DNA from: Acidocella facilis ATCC 35904
GTDB lineage: Bacteria > Pseudomonadota > Alphaproteobacteria > Acetobacterales > Acetobacteraceae
DNA: 64,000 bases
Direction of reading: 5' to 3'
NCBI RefSeq assembly: GCF_000687875.1
Contig: NZ_JHYG01000006.1
Span: 186,001 to 250,000, forward strand
Shown here piece after piece: positions 24,056-33,328 of the stretch. The notes beneath the pieces were generated by a model that was given only the letters and a program-made list of their open reading frames with translations, was not told the DNA's origin and did not search any database. The translations under genes were made by a program, and so were the position numbers. Numbering within the stretch: the first letter of the stretch is position 1; each line of letters starts with the position of its first letter.

Positions 24056-25101
24056 CAGAGCAGCTCCTCGCTGGCGCGCACTGCGATCTTGCCTTCTTCC
24101 GCCAGCCGCAGCGCCACCGCGACGATTTCCGCTTGCGCCGCCAGCACATCGGCGCGGCGCAGGCCGGGGCCGCCGGTCAGCTCCTCGTTCAGCACCTCGC
24201 GCTGGCGCGCCGAGATATTGGCGAAGAAGCGCTCCTTCAGCTCCGTATCCGCCAGCCGCAGCGCCGGGGCCAGCAGCTCCGGCGAGATCTCGCGCAACAG
24301 CATCCGCAACGCCGCATCCGGCAGGCGCACCAGATCCGGGAAGGTGAACAAATTCTCGCGGATCTTTTCCGCCGTCGGGCTGTCATGCGCCTCGATGCCG
24401 CCCAGCACCTGCTGCATCTTATCCGCCTGCAGCTGGTTGAGGATTTCCGCCGCCAGCTTCGGCCCGCCGAGATTGGCGACGCGCTTGCCGCCGGAGGCCG
24501 CCGCCTGCATCATCTCATCGACCATCTGCTGCAATTCCAGCACCGCGTTGGGCGAGACCACATCCAGGATGGAGAAGCGATACAGCGCCTCCGCCGCCAG
24601 CTCCTCGGGCAGGAAGGTGAGCATCTCGGCGGCGATTTCCTGCGGAATATGCGCCAGCAGCAAAGCGATGGTCTGCGGCCGTTCATTCGCCATCTGCACC
24701 GCCAGGGTCTGCGGGTCGCATTGCGCCGGCAGCTGGAAGGCGCGGGTGGCGTTCTGGCGGGCCAGCCTACGCAAAATCTCACGCGCCTGCGCTTCGCCGA
24801 AGGCGTTGATCAGCGTGCGGTGCAGGAATTTCAGCGCCGGGCCGCTCAGGCCCTGCTCGCCCATATCCGCGACGAAACGCTGCATCACCTGGTTGCGCAG
24901 GCCAAAGGGCACGTTGCGCATCGCCGTCATCGCGGTGGAGATCTTGGTCACCAGCGCGTCGTCCATCTCGCGCAGCACCAGTGCCGCGGCCTCTTCGCCC
25001 AGCTCCTGCAGCACCACCGCCACACGCTCGACGCCGCTCAGCGGATCCGCCGGCGGCATCGGAGCCAGTTTAACGGTAGGTTTGGAGGCGGTAACGCTCA
25101 T
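24055..25101 (-). CDS. fliG: Flagellar motor switch protein FliG
   Basis: 348 residues. The N-terminal FliF-binding domain has VERVAVVLQELGEEAAALVL. The middle domain has ERPQTIALLLAHIPQEIAAE, where the usual EHPQ motif is changed to ERPQ. The C-terminal torque domain has LFTFPDLVRLPDAALRMLL and LKERFFANISARQREVL. FliG couples the MotA stator to the C-ring. It overlaps fliF by 4 bp. Confidence 0.95.
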   Translation of the reverse strand: MSVTASKPTVKLAPMPPADPLSGVERVAVVLQELGEEAAALVLREMDDALVTKISTAMTAMRNVPFGLRNQVMQRFVADMGEQGLSGPALKFLHRTLINAFGEAQAREILRRLARQNATRAFQLPAQCDPQTLAVQMANERPQTIALLLAHIPQEIAAEMLTFLPEELAAEALYRFSILDVVSPNAVLELQQMVDEMMQAAASGGKRVANLGGPKLAAEILNQLQADKMQQVLGGIEAHDSPTAEKIRENLFTFPDLVRLPDAALRMLLREISPELLAPALRLADTELKERFFANISARQREVLNEELTGGPGLRRADVLAAQAEIVAVALRLAEEGKIAVRASEELL

Positions 25102-26669
25102 CGCTCCTTCCCCTCCGCATCATCGGCCCAGCTTTGCAGCAGGCTGGCGACCCCGCGCGGGTTCTGCGCCACCTGTTCACGCAGCGGGGTGAAATTCACC
25201 GCCGGGGTGATCATCTCCGGCCGCAGCACCGGCGGCGGTGCTGGCGGCGGTGGCGGTAGCGGCGGGGTGAGGATGGCTTTCAGATCCACACTCTTCAGCC
25301 GGCGCGAGAGCGGCAGCGCCAGGCCGAACAGCACGAACAAGGCCGCCAGCAGCTCCAGCGCCGCATGGGTGAGCGCACCGCTGGACTCTCCCAGCACCGC
25401 GCCGCTGCCGATCGGCTGCGCATGGAAGGGCGCGGCCAGCACATTCACGCTGACGGCGGGATAGGAGAAGGCGCTGGCGATGGCGCTCTTCACCTGCGCG
25501 GTGGAAAGCTGGCCCAGCGCCGCCTGGTTGAGCACCACCGAGACCGCGATGCCCTTCACCGCCCAATCCGGATGGGTGATGTCGCTGTCGCTGACATCGT
25601 TCTGGTAGGTCTGGTCCTGCTGGCTGCTGACCTGCTGCGGGCTTTGCGCGCCTTGGGCGCTGGCGGTGCTGGCGGGGCTGGTTGCCGGGGCGCCGCCGGC
25701 TTGGGTTGGCACCGGCGCCGGATTGGCGGTGGTGGCGGCCGGCGGCTGGTTGGAGAGCGCGCCGGGAATGCCGATGGCGGCGGCCTGGGTGGCGCCGCTC
25801 TGCTGGGAGCTGTCCTGCACCGCATGCTGCACCAGATGGCCGGGACCATAGAGCGTCTGATGCGTGCGGACCTGGGTGAAATCCACATCCGCGCCGATGC
25901 CGGTGCGAAAATTCCCAGCGCCGACCAGCGGGGTTAGAATATCCGCGACGCGCGCCGCGGCCTGCGCCTCGATATCGCCAGTGGTGGCGAGCTGGGCGGC
26001 GTTGCCGGCCGCCCCGGTCTGCGGAAACACCGTGGCGCCGGCGGTGGTCTCGACCGTGATCTGCTCCGGCGTCATCCCCGGCACCGCGCCGGCGACCAGC
26101 CCGGCGATCGCCACACCCTGCGCCTGCGCGGCGGCGGGCGCGGCGTCGATCACCACCGAGGCGGAGGGTTTCGGCTGGTCGGCCAGGAACGGCGTCTGCG
26201 CCGGGATCGCCAGAAAGACCTGCGCCGCGCGCACGCCCTGCAGCCCTTCGATGGAATGCTGCAGCGAGAGTTCCAGCGCCTGATTGCCCATCGCCTGCTG
26301 CGCCTGGTCGGAGGCGGTCATCGGCGCGTTTTCCACCTGCGTCCAGGCATTATTCACATCATCGCCCGGCACCTGGGCGGCGCCGAGCTGCAGCCGGGCC
26401 TGCGCCAGCTGCGGGGCCGGCACCAGGATCACATCCCCGGCCTCGCGCAATTGATAGGGTATGCCGAGCTTCTGCAGCGTCGCGATCACCTTGCCGCCTT
26501 CGGCCGGGCTCAAGCCTTCTTCCAGCACCGCGTAGGGCGGCGAGGAGAATTCCAGCCAGCCGACCAGCGCCGCCGAGGCGGCGATGACAGCCCCGCCCGC
26601 CAGCAGCAGGCGCGGCGCCTGCGCGGCCTGGGTACGCACCCGAACGAGCTGCGTGCGCCAATCGGCCAT
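25098..26669 (-). CDS. fliF: MS-ring protein FliF
   Basis: 523 residues. A first membrane helix (about residues 20-40) is followed by the YscJ/FliF ring-building motifs (YAVLEEGLSPAEGGKVIATL, LELSLQHSIEGLQGVRAAQV), a Pro/Ala/Gln-rich middle, a second helix (LELLAALFVLFGLALPL) and a C-terminal tail that binds FliG. FliF houses the export gate in the inner membrane. It starts 4 bp after fliE and overlaps fliG by 4 bp. Confidence 0.95.
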   Translation of the reverse strand: MADWRTQLVRVRTQAAQAPRLLLAGGAVIAASAALVGWLEFSSPPYAVLEEGLSPAEGGKVIATLQKLGIPYQLREAGDVILVPAPQLAQARLQLGAAQVPGDDVNNAWTQVENAPMTASDQAQQAMGNQALELSLQHSIEGLQGVRAAQVFLAIPAQTPFLADQPKPSASVVIDAAPAAAQAQGVAIAGLVAGAVPGMTPEQITVETTAGATVFPQTGAAGNAAQLATTGDIEAQAAARVADILTPLVGAGNFRTGIGADVDFTQVRTHQTLYGPGHLVQHAVQDSSQQSGATQAAAIGIPGALSNQPPAATTANPAPVPTQAGGAPATSPASTASAQGAQSPQQVSSQQDQTYQNDVSDSDITHPDWAVKGIAVSVVLNQAALGQLSTAQVKSAIASAFSYPAVSVNVLAAPFHAQPIGSGAVLGESSGALTHAALELLAALFVLFGLALPLSRRLKSVDLKAILTPPLPPPPPAPPPVLRPEMITPAVNFTPLREQVAQNPRGVASLLQSWADDAEGKER

Positions 26670-26673
26670 CGGC

Positions 26674-26973
26674 TCAGAACTGCATATTCATGATCGATTG
26701 GTAGGCCGAGACGGCTTCGTTGCGCACCGCGACGGTGGCACTCCAGGCGGTCTCCGCCTTGTCGCTGGCCACCAGCGCCTGCGCCAGGCTGGCGCCGGGC
26801 ACCCCCGCGGCATAGCTGGCCTCAGCGGTGCCGGCCTGCACCTGCGCGCCCGAAACCTCCTGCAGCGCCGCATTGGCGAGGTCGAGAAAGCTGCCATCCG
26901 CCCCCGTCGCGGGCTGTGAGGCGCCGGCCGTGGCGAGGCCGGCGGTAACAGGCAGAATGGCACCGATGCTCAT
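26674..26973 (-). CDS. fliE: MS ring-rod junction protein FliE
   Basis: 99 residues with the FliE C-terminal signature: FLDLANAALQEVSGAQV, ALVASDKAETAWSATVAVRN and the ending AYQSIMNMQF. FliE links the MS ring to the rod and is exported early. It is the first gene of the leftward arm, with an AAGGA site 9 nt before the ATG, and faces flgB across the AT-rich control region. Confidence 0.88.
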   Translation of the reverse strand: MSIGAILPVTAGLATAGASQPATGADGSFLDLANAALQEVSGAQVQAGTAEASYAAGVPGASLAQALVASDKAETAWSATVAVRNEAVSAYQSIMNMQF

Positions 26974-27299
26974 GGATAACGATCCTTACCCAAAACTAAC
27001 TGAATCGTTAGATAACGGTCTGTTGGATAATTTAGCCGCGTGCCCAGGGCAAGGATTATCTGCCGACTTCACAGATTAATGTAGGCCATATCCACACAAA
27101 TCATTCAGCCTACATTTGGTTTGTAGATTTATTAGTTTTTTGAGGCTGTTTTGTCGAATAAATGATATTATGTTTTGTGTCTCGTGTAGGTAGGCCAAAA
27201 TGCTTTGTGAACACACCAAATAGATTTCTGTGGAATACGGCATTTGTCACCGCTTTTTGTCTTGCTAAATTCTAACATTTCGTGAAGGTTTCGGGCGAG
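26974..27299. promoter_or_regulatory. Divergent control region between fliE and flgB
   Basis: This 326-bp gap is much more AT-rich than its surroundings and must drive both arms of the island. It contains CTAAC-N6-GTTAG (26996-27011), a 9-bp inverted repeat AATGTAGGC/GCCTACATT (27078-27086 and 27108-27116) and GTAGGTAGGC (27186-27195). A possible sigma-70 promoter for flgB is TTGTCA (27244-27249), 16 nt, TAAATT (27266-27271). No clear sigma-28 or sigma-54 element was found. A DnaA-box-like ATATCCACA lies at 27088-27096. Confidence 0.5.
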
Positions 27300-27647
27300 A
27301 TGCAGCCCGGATTTCTCTCCTTCTACGGCGCCGTCCTGAATGTCGCGCAGGATCGCCAGAATTTGATCGCGAATAATATCGCGAACGCGGACACGCCCGG
27401 ATTCAAGGCGGCGGACGTGGATTTCACCGCCTCGCTGGCGCAGCAGCTGGAGAGCCCCGGGGCCACGCCGCAGGCGCAGTACCGCGCCGATGCCACGGTC
27501 GGCCTCAACGGCAATGATGTCGATCTCGATGCCGAGCGCGTCGAGGATGCGCAGAATGGCGAGATGATGCAGGGCGCTTCGACCTTCCTGCACCAATCCA
27601 CGGCCGATCTGATCACCGCGTTGCGGCCCAACCCCAACGGCACTTGA
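27300..27647 (+). CDS. flgB: Proximal rod protein FlgB
   Basis: 115 residues from the ATG at 27300 (a GTG six codons earlier is an alternative). The rod-protein N-terminal motif RQNLIANNIANADTPGFKA is clear, with DLDAERVEDAQNGEMMQGAS and STADLITALRPN at the C terminus. FlgB and FlgC form the proximal rod above FliE. First gene of the rightward arm, with a candidate sigma-70 promoter 30 bp upstream. Confidence 0.93.
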   Translation: MQPGFLSFYGAVLNVAQDRQNLIANNIANADTPGFKAADVDFTASLAQQLESPGATPQAQYRADATVGLNGNDVDLDAERVEDAQNGEMMQGASTFLHQSTADLITALRPNPNGT

Positions 27648-27666
27648 GCTTTAAAGGAGAGCGCGC

Positions 27667-28080
27667 ATGACCGGAATTTTCAGCATCGTCGGCTCCGCGC
27701 TGGATGCCCAGAATCTGCGCATGTCGGCGGTGGCCTCCAACCTCGCCAATGCCGATACCGCCACCGCGCCCGGCGCGCAGCCTTACCGCGCCGAGGAGCC
27801 GGTGTTTGAGGCCGCACCTGTGGTGGATGCGGGCAGCGGCGCCGCGCTGGGGGTGAGCGTTCTGGGTGTCGACCAGAGTGCCGCCGCCCCGCACCAGACC
27901 TACGATCCCTCCAGCCCCTACGCGAATGCGCAAGGCTATGTCACCGGCTCGAATGTCGATCGTGCCCAGGAGATGGTCAACATGATCGACAGCTCCAACA
28001 GCTATTCCGCCTCGGTGGCGGTGCTGGAGCAGGCCAGCCGGATCGACCAGCAGATGATCCAATCCTTTCAGGTGTCCTGA
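27667..28080 (+). CDS. flgC: Proximal rod protein FlgC
   Basis: 137 residues, standard FlgC size. ALDAQNLRMSAVASNLANAD at the N terminus, PYANAQGYVTGSNVDRAQEM in the middle and IDSSNSYSASVAVLEQASRI at the C terminus are typical axial-protein motifs. AAAGGAGAG precedes the ATG. It follows flgB by 19 bp and precedes flgD by 2 bp. Confidence 0.94.
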   Translation: MTGIFSIVGSALDAQNLRMSAVASNLANADTATAPGAQPYRAEEPVFEAAPVVDAGSGAALGVSVLGVDQSAAAPHQTYDPSSPYANAQGYVTGSNVDRAQEMVNMIDSSNSYSASVAVLEQASRIDQQMIQSFQVS

Positions 28081-28082
28081 CC

Positions 28083-28778
28083 ATGACCTCGCTCGCCACC
28101 AGCGCCACCGGCAGCGTCAACGCCGCCTCCGTCGCAGCCTCGACCACCGCCAGCACCAGCGCCTCCTCTGGCTCCGGCTCGGCCGCCGGCGCGCTGACGC
28201 AGAATGATTTTCTCAAGCTGCTGACAGCGCAATTGCAATATCAAAGCCCGATGAACCCGGCCGACCCGACGCAGATGGCCTCGGAATTCGCGCAGATCGC
28301 CACCGTCGATGGGGTGAACAAGCTCAATACTCAGGTGAGCACGCTGCAAAGCGCCACCGCCGCCAGCCAGATGGGCCAGGCGGCGGATCTGGTCGGCAAG
28401 CAGGTGGCGGTGCCGGGCGATACCATCACCGCCAATTCATCCGGCAGCGCCACCGGCGCCTTCACTTTGCCGAGTGCCGCGAGCGACGTTACCGCCACCA
28501 TCCTGAACGCCAATGGTTCGGTCGCCGGCACCATGGATCTGGGCGCGCTGGGGGCCGGTCAGCAGAGCTTCCACTGGACCGGCGGGAGTGCCGGCAAGCA
28601 ATATACCTACAGCATTTCCGCGCATGACAGCACGAACAATGCGGTGCAGGCGACAACCTACGCGGTCTACACGGTCGAGGGTGTGAATCTCTCTTCCTCC
28701 TCGCCGACCCTGAATGTCGCTGGCAGCACCACGCCGCTGGCTGTGTCCTCCGTTTCCACCGTTCTCGGAGCTTCCTGA
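28083..28778 (+). CDS. flgD: Hook cap protein FlgD
   Basis: 231 residues. The N terminus carries the FlgD hallmark LTQNDFLKLLTAQLQYQSPM followed by NPADPTQMASEFAQIATVDG. The C-terminal part is a FlgD Tudor/Ig-like region (FHWTGGSAGKQYTYSISA). FlgD caps the growing hook. Its final base is shared with the flgE start codon. Confidence 0.93.
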   Translation: MTSLATSATGSVNAASVAASTTASTSASSGSGSAAGALTQNDFLKLLTAQLQYQSPMNPADPTQMASEFAQIATVDGVNKLNTQVSTLQSATAASQMGQAADLVGKQVAVPGDTITANSSGSATGAFTLPSAASDVTATILNANGSVAGTMDLGALGAGQQSFHWTGGSAGKQYTYSISAHDSTNNAVQATTYAVYTVEGVNLSSSSPTLNVAGSTTPLAVSSVSTVLGAS

Positions 28779-29992
28779 TGTCCTTGCAGACCGCCCTTTC
28801 CGGCCTCGATGCCGCCCAGACCGGGCTCAACACCGTCTCCAACGATCTCGCCAATGCCAGCACCACGGCGTTCAAGAGCCAGACCTCCTTGTTCGAGGAT
28901 GTCTACCCGACCGGCGAAACCGGCGTTCCCGGCTATGGTGCGGCGACGGAGGGCATGGATACCAACATCTCCCAGGGCGGCCTGACCAGCACCGGCAACG
29001 GGCTGGATGCGGCGATTCAGGGCAATGGCTATTTCGTCGTCTCCAATAACGGCACCCAGCAATATACCCGCGATGGCGCCTTCAAGCTCAGCAGCGACGG
29101 CACGCTGCAAACCCTCACCGGGTCTTCGGTGATGGGCTATACCGGGGCCGCCACCTCCGGCACGCTCAGCGCGCTGACAGTTTCCACCGGCGCCATGAAG
29201 GCCACCGCCAGCGCCAATCTCGGTGTTGATCTCGACCTGAATTCCGGCGACACACAGATCCCCGCCACCACCGCCTTCAACGCGGCGGATGCCACCACCT
29301 ACAGCGAGAGCACCTCCACCGTCGCCTACGATTCGCTGGGTAACGCCAATACGGTGAAGCTCTATATGGTGCAGAACCAGGCCACGGGCGGCGCCACGCC
29401 GAGCTGGACGGTCTATGCCCAGCCGGTGACCTCGGCCGGCACCAATGTCGGCAGCGCGCAGCAGCTCACCACGCTGAACTTCAACACCGATGGCACCCTG
29501 GCCAGCGGCAGCCCGGCGACGCTGAATGTGAACTGGGGCAATGGCGCCGCCAATTCCGCGCTGAGCTTCAACTTCGCCGGCACCAGCCTGGCGGCGCAGA
29601 ATTTCGCCGTGGCCGGGCTGACCAATGACGGCTACGCCGCGGGCACCTATAGCGGCAGCTCGGTCAATTCCTCCGGCCAGCTGGTCTCCACCTATTCCAA
29701 CGGCCAGACCATCACCAACGGCACCCTGGCGCTGGCCAATTTCATCAATCCGGAAGGGCTGCAGGATGTCTCAGGCAATCTCTACGCCAGCACCAACAGC
29801 TCCGGTGTGGCGGTGGTGAACGCGCCCGGCAACGGCCAGTCCGGCACGGTCGAGGGCGGCTATCTGGAAGCCTCCAACGCCTCCACCTCCTCGCTCCTGG
29901 TCTCGCTGATCCAGTATCAGCAGGCCTACCAGGCCGATACCTCCGTGCTGCAGACCGAGCAGCAGGACGCCCAGCGCCTCGTGCAGATCTGA
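28778..29992 (+). CDS. flgE: Hook protein FlgE
   Basis: 404 residues. The N terminus (LDAAQTGLNTVSNDLANAST) and the GNGYFVVSNNGTQQYTRDG segment are axial-protein hallmarks. The C terminus ends with GYLEASNASTSSLLVSLIQY, QQAYQADTSVLQTEQQ. Normal FlgE size. The hook is the universal joint, and its completion triggers FlgM export. Ser/Thr/Ala/Asn-rich like the other exported proteins here. Confidence 0.94.
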   Translation: MSLQTALSGLDAAQTGLNTVSNDLANASTTAFKSQTSLFEDVYPTGETGVPGYGAATEGMDTNISQGGLTSTGNGLDAAIQGNGYFVVSNNGTQQYTRDGAFKLSSDGTLQTLTGSSVMGYTGAATSGTLSALTVSTGAMKATASANLGVDLDLNSGDTQIPATTAFNAADATTYSESTSTVAYDSLGNANTVKLYMVQNQATGGATPSWTVYAQPVTSAGTNVGSAQQLTTLNFNTDGTLASGSPATLNVNWGNGAANSALSFNFAGTSLAAQNFAVAGLTNDGYAAGTYSGSSVNSSGQLVSTYSNGQTITNGTLALANFINPEGLQDVSGNLYASTNSSGVAVVNAPGNGQSGTVEGGYLEASNASTSSLLVSLIQYQQAYQADTSVLQTEQQDAQRLVQI

Positions 29993-30013
29993 CGGTAGGT
30001 TAGAGAGGCCGCG

Positions 30014-30757
30014 ATGCAGACCAGTTCGCTCTTCACCGCGATGTCCGGGCTTGAGGATATCGACGCGCAGCTGCAGGCGGTCTCGGCCAACATCGCCAAC
30101 GCCAACACGCCAGGCTACGCGGCGGTGCAGGCGCAGGCGGAAACCGCGACCTACACGGGGGCGAACGCGCCGCCGGGCGGGGCGGTGGTCGCCACCCTGC
30201 CGGGGCCCGACCTCAAACAGGGCAGCATGACCCATACCGGGGATGATCTCGATGTCGGCCTCTCCGGCGATAGCTGGCTGACGGTGCAGACCGCCAACGG
30301 CACAGCGCTGACCCGCGACGGCGCGCTTTCCATCTCCAATGCCGGCCTGCTCACCGACAGTTCCGGCAACCCGGTGCTGGGCCTGGGCGGCACGCCGATC
30401 AGCCTGCCGCAGCTCTCCAGCATCAAGATCGGCGCGGATGGCACCATCTCCGGTGTCGTCGCCGGCTCCGGCGGGTCGCTGGCGCAGGCCTTCGGGCAGA
30501 TCGCCATGGTCGCGAGCCCGAGCGGCAGCCTCACCCCGCTTGGCAACTCCCTCTACCAGGCGCAGCCCGGCGCCCCGCTGGTGCCCTCCGCCGATGGCGC
30601 TTTGCATCAGGGCTATCTCAACGGCAGCAATGTCGATCCGACGATGGCGATGATGCAGATGATCGATGACAGCAAATCCTATGAGTTGCAGGCACAGCTG
30701 ACGAAAAGCCAGAGCAGTGCGAGCAGCGATCTGAACACCCTCCTCGCGCAAGGATAA
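30014..30757 (+). CDS. flgF: Proximal rod protein FlgF
   Basis: 247 residues. MQTSSLFTAMSGLEDIDAQL and SANIANANTPGYAAVQAQAE at the N terminus, LTRDGALSISNAG, and the C-terminal GYLNGSNVDPTMAMMQMIDD mark a rod protein. The place directly before flgG indicates FlgF. Start 21 bp after flgE with AGAGAGG upstream. Confidence 0.9.
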   Translation: MQTSSLFTAMSGLEDIDAQLQAVSANIANANTPGYAAVQAQAETATYTGANAPPGGAVVATLPGPDLKQGSMTHTGDDLDVGLSGDSWLTVQTANGTALTRDGALSISNAGLLTDSSGNPVLGLGGTPISLPQLSSIKIGADGTISGVVAGSGGSLAQAFGQIAMVASPSGSLTPLGNSLYQAQPGAPLVPSADGALHQGYLNGSNVDPTMAMMQMIDDSKSYELQAQLTKSQSSASSDLNTLLAQG

Positions 30758-30761
30758 GAGC

Positions 30762-31556
30762 ATGAACCCGACCCTCGACACTGTCGCCAGCGGGCTCGAA
30801 GCCAGCCAGACGATGATGGACACGATCGCCGATAATCTGGCGAACGCGAACACCACCGCCTACAAATCCGAAACGCCGGAATTCCAGACGCTGCTCTACC
30901 AGAACCAGACCCAGCCGGGTGCCGATGCCACCGGGCAGACGCAATACCCCTCCGGGCTGGAGCTGGGCACTGGCGTGAAGGTGGCCTCGATCAAGCAGAT
31001 CGAAACCCAGGGCACGCTGACCAGCACCAGCAACCCGTATGATATGGCGATCAACGGCGCCGGTTATTTCCAGGTGCAGCTGCCCTCCGGCCAGACCGCC
31101 TACACGCGCGATGGCTCCTTCCAGGTCAACCAGAGCGGCCAGCTGGTCACCGCCAATGGCGACCAGCTGATCCCGGCGATCACCATTCCCTCCAACGCCA
31201 CCTCGGTCACCGTCGGCACGGATGGCACGGTCTCGGTGACGGAGGCGAATTCCAGCACCTCCACCCAGGTCGGGCAGATCCAGCTCGCCAACTTCATCAA
31301 TGCCCAGGGGCTGCAGCCGCTGGGCAATAATCTCTACGCCCAGACCACTTCTTCGGGAGCCCCCACCGTCGGCGCGCCGCAGACCAACGGGCTCGGCTCG
31401 ATCAACCAGGATTATCTGGAAAGCTCGAATGTCGATGTCGTGCAGCAGATGGTGAGCATGATCTCGGCCGAGCGCACCTACCAGCTCGGCACCCAGGTCG
31501 CCACCTCCGTCGGCTCCGAGCTTGGCTATCTGGCCAACGCCGCGCAGGGCGCATGA
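30762..31556 (+). CDS. flgG: Distal rod protein FlgG
   Basis: 264 residues, the usual FlgG length. N-terminal MMDTIADNLANANTTAYKSE, GAGYFQVQLPSGQTAYTRDG, then C-terminal QDYLESSNVDVVQQMVSMIS and AERTYQLGTQVATSVGSELG. FlgG forms the distal rod crossing the P and L rings. It overlaps flgH by four bases. Confidence 0.95.
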   Translation: MNPTLDTVASGLEASQTMMDTIADNLANANTTAYKSETPEFQTLLYQNQTQPGADATGQTQYPSGLELGTGVKVASIKQIETQGTLTSTSNPYDMAINGAGYFQVQLPSGQTAYTRDGSFQVNQSGQLVTANGDQLIPAITIPSNATSVTVGTDGTVSVTEANSSTSTQVGQIQLANFINAQGLQPLGNNLYAQTTSSGAPTVGAPQTNGLGSINQDYLESSNVDVVQQMVSMISAERTYQLGTQVATSVGSELGYLANAAQGA

Positions 31557-32236
31557 ATCCTAGGCTGCCTCTGGCGCTGCTGGCGCTGCTGGCCGGCTGC
31601 GCCACCCACCCGCCGACGCAGACGCAGCTGGTCAAGCCCGCCCCGTTTCCGGTGGATGTGCAGCCCCAGCCGGAATCGGTGAACGGCTCGGTATTTTCCG
31701 GCGGCACCGCCGGCTCGCTCTACGCGCCGCGCCGGGACTGGAAGATCGGCGATCTGATCACCATCGACATCGTCACCAGCTCCACCGCCAGCAACAGCGA
31801 CAATGCCGGGCTGACCCGCAAGGGCAGCATCAATGATTCGATGACCAATTTCATGGGCATCCCGATGAGTTTCGGCCATATCAATGGCGGCAGCCTCTCG
31901 CCTTCCATCGGCGCCAGCTCGGATCAGCAATATACCGGCACCGGCTCGGATGTTGCCGCCAACGACATCACCGGCGCGGTCGAGGCGGTGGTGACCGGCG
32001 TGGACCCGAACGGCACGCTGGCCATCCAGGGCCGCACCAATGTCAACATCAACGGCAACGTCACCAGCATCGTCGTCACCGGCTATGCCAGCCCGGACGA
32101 CATCGCCGCCAACGCCACCATCTCCTCGGACAATATCGCCAACATGAATGTGCAATATGTCGGCAACGGGCCGATCAATGATGCGCATACCGTGCCCTGG
32201 CTGCAGCGCGTCCTCTCCAAGGTTTCGCCGTTTTGA
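31553..32236 (+). CDS. flgH: L-ring lipoprotein FlgH
   Basis: 227 residues with a lipoprotein signal: LALLALLAGCATH, lipobox LAGC with the acylated Cys at position 16. Later motifs SLYAPRRDWKIGDLITIDIV, TGAVEAVVTGVDPNGTLAIQ and VTGYASPDDIAANATISS match FlgH. It forms the L ring in the outer membrane, indicating a Gram-negative envelope. Overlaps flgG and flgI by four bases each. Confidence 0.95.
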   Translation: MNPRLPLALLALLAGCATHPPTQTQLVKPAPFPVDVQPQPESVNGSVFSGGTAGSLYAPRRDWKIGDLITIDIVTSSTASNSDNAGLTRKGSINDSMTNFMGIPMSFGHINGGSLSPSIGASSDQQYTGTGSDVAANDITGAVEAVVTGVDPNGTLAIQGRTNVNINGNVTSIVVTGYASPDDIAANATISSDNIANMNVQYVGNGPINDAHTVPWLQRVLSKVSPF

Positions 32237-33327
32237 AAAAGTTTTTGCTCCTGCTTGGGCTTTTGGCGTTGGCTCCGGTGGCGTGGGCGCAGACGACGAT
32301 CGGCGAGCTGGTCAGCGTGCAGGGCGCGCCGCCGAACCAGCTCTTCGGCTATGGCCTCGTCGTCGGCTTGCCCGGCACCGGCGACCAGACCACCCAGGTG
32401 CCCTACACCCAGCAGGCGATCCTCAACATGCTGCGCAACATGGGTGTGGCGATGAACAATGTCAGCACGATGATGCCGCAGGATGTCGCCTCGGTGATGG
32501 TCACCGCCGAAGTGCCGGCCTTCGCGCATCAGGGCCAGAAGATCGATGTGACTGTCTCCGCCGTCGGCAATGCCGCCTCGCTCGCCGGCGGCGTGCTGCT
32601 GCCCACCCCGCTGCGCGGCGGCAACGGCAATATCTACGCCCAGGCGCAGGGCCCGCTGCTGGTCTCCGGTTTTGCCGCGGGTGCAGGCGGCACCAGCACG
32701 AAAGTGAATGTGCCCACTACCGGCACGCTGCCGGGCGGGGCCATCCTGGCCAGCAGCATTCCCGCGAACTTCGCCGTCAACGGCATGTCCGCGCTGCTGG
32801 TGGATGATCCCAGCTTCCAGACCGCGCAGCGCATCGCCGATACCATCAACCGCGCCTTCGGCCCCAACACCGCCAATGCGGTCTCGCCGGGCGAGGTGGA
32901 TGTCACCGCCGCCGCCGGCGCCAGCCCGGTCGGCTTCATGGCGGATCTGCTCGCCCTGCCGATCACCGCGCCGCAGCCCGAGCCGCTGATCATCGTCGAT
33001 GCGCAGAGCGGCACCATCGTGATGAATCAAGGTGTGACTCTCGGCCCCGCCGTGGTCAGCCATGGCGACCTCACGGTGAGCATCCAGACGCAGAATGCCG
33101 TGAGCCAGCCTGGGCCGTTCTCCAACGGCACCACGGTTGGCGTGCGCAACACCGCGGTCAGCGCCAAGCAATCCAAGGCGCAGGTGATCATGCTGCCGCA
33201 TGCGGCAACCTTGCAGCAGGTGGCGGCGGCGCTGAATGCGGTGGGGGCCAGCCCGCAGGATCTCATCGCCATCATCGAGGCGCTGAAAGAGGCCGGGGCG
33301 ATCAAGGGCCGGATCAAGGTGATCTGA
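32233..33327 (+). CDS. flgI: P-ring protein FlgI
   Basis: 364 residues with a Sec signal (KKFLLLLGLLALAPVAWAQ). TIGELVSVQGAPPNQLFGYG and LVVGLPGTGDQTTQ follow, the FlgI hallmark, and the C terminus has ATLQQVAAALNAVGASPQDL and IAIIEALKEAGAIKG. The start is a TTG at 32233 overlapping the flgH stop (TTGA). FlgI forms the periplasmic P ring with help from FlgA, encoded in the other arm. Confidence 0.95.
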   Translation: MKKFLLLLGLLALAPVAWAQTTIGELVSVQGAPPNQLFGYGLVVGLPGTGDQTTQVPYTQQAILNMLRNMGVAMNNVSTMMPQDVASVMVTAEVPAFAHQGQKIDVTVSAVGNAASLAGGVLLPTPLRGGNGNIYAQAQGPLLVSGFAAGAGGTSTKVNVPTTGTLPGGAILASSIPANFAVNGMSALLVDDPSFQTAQRIADTINRAFGPNTANAVSPGEVDVTAAAGASPVGFMADLLALPITAPQPEPLIIVDAQSGTIVMNQGVTLGPAVVSHGDLTVSIQTQNAVSQPGPFSNGTTVGVRNTAVSAKQSKAQVIMLPHAATLQQVAAALNAVGASPQDLIAIIEALKEAGAIKGRIKVI

Positions 33328-33328
33328 G

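Noticed and set aside
22223-25192. Long plus-strand open frame across fliM, fliK and fliG
   Set aside because: Antisense to recognised genes and low in complexity; a product of high GC and Ala-rich coding on the other strand.
30830-30840. GCCGATAA inside flgG as a sigma-28 -10 element
   Set aside because: No TAAA-like element lies 15 nt upstream; it is coding sequence.
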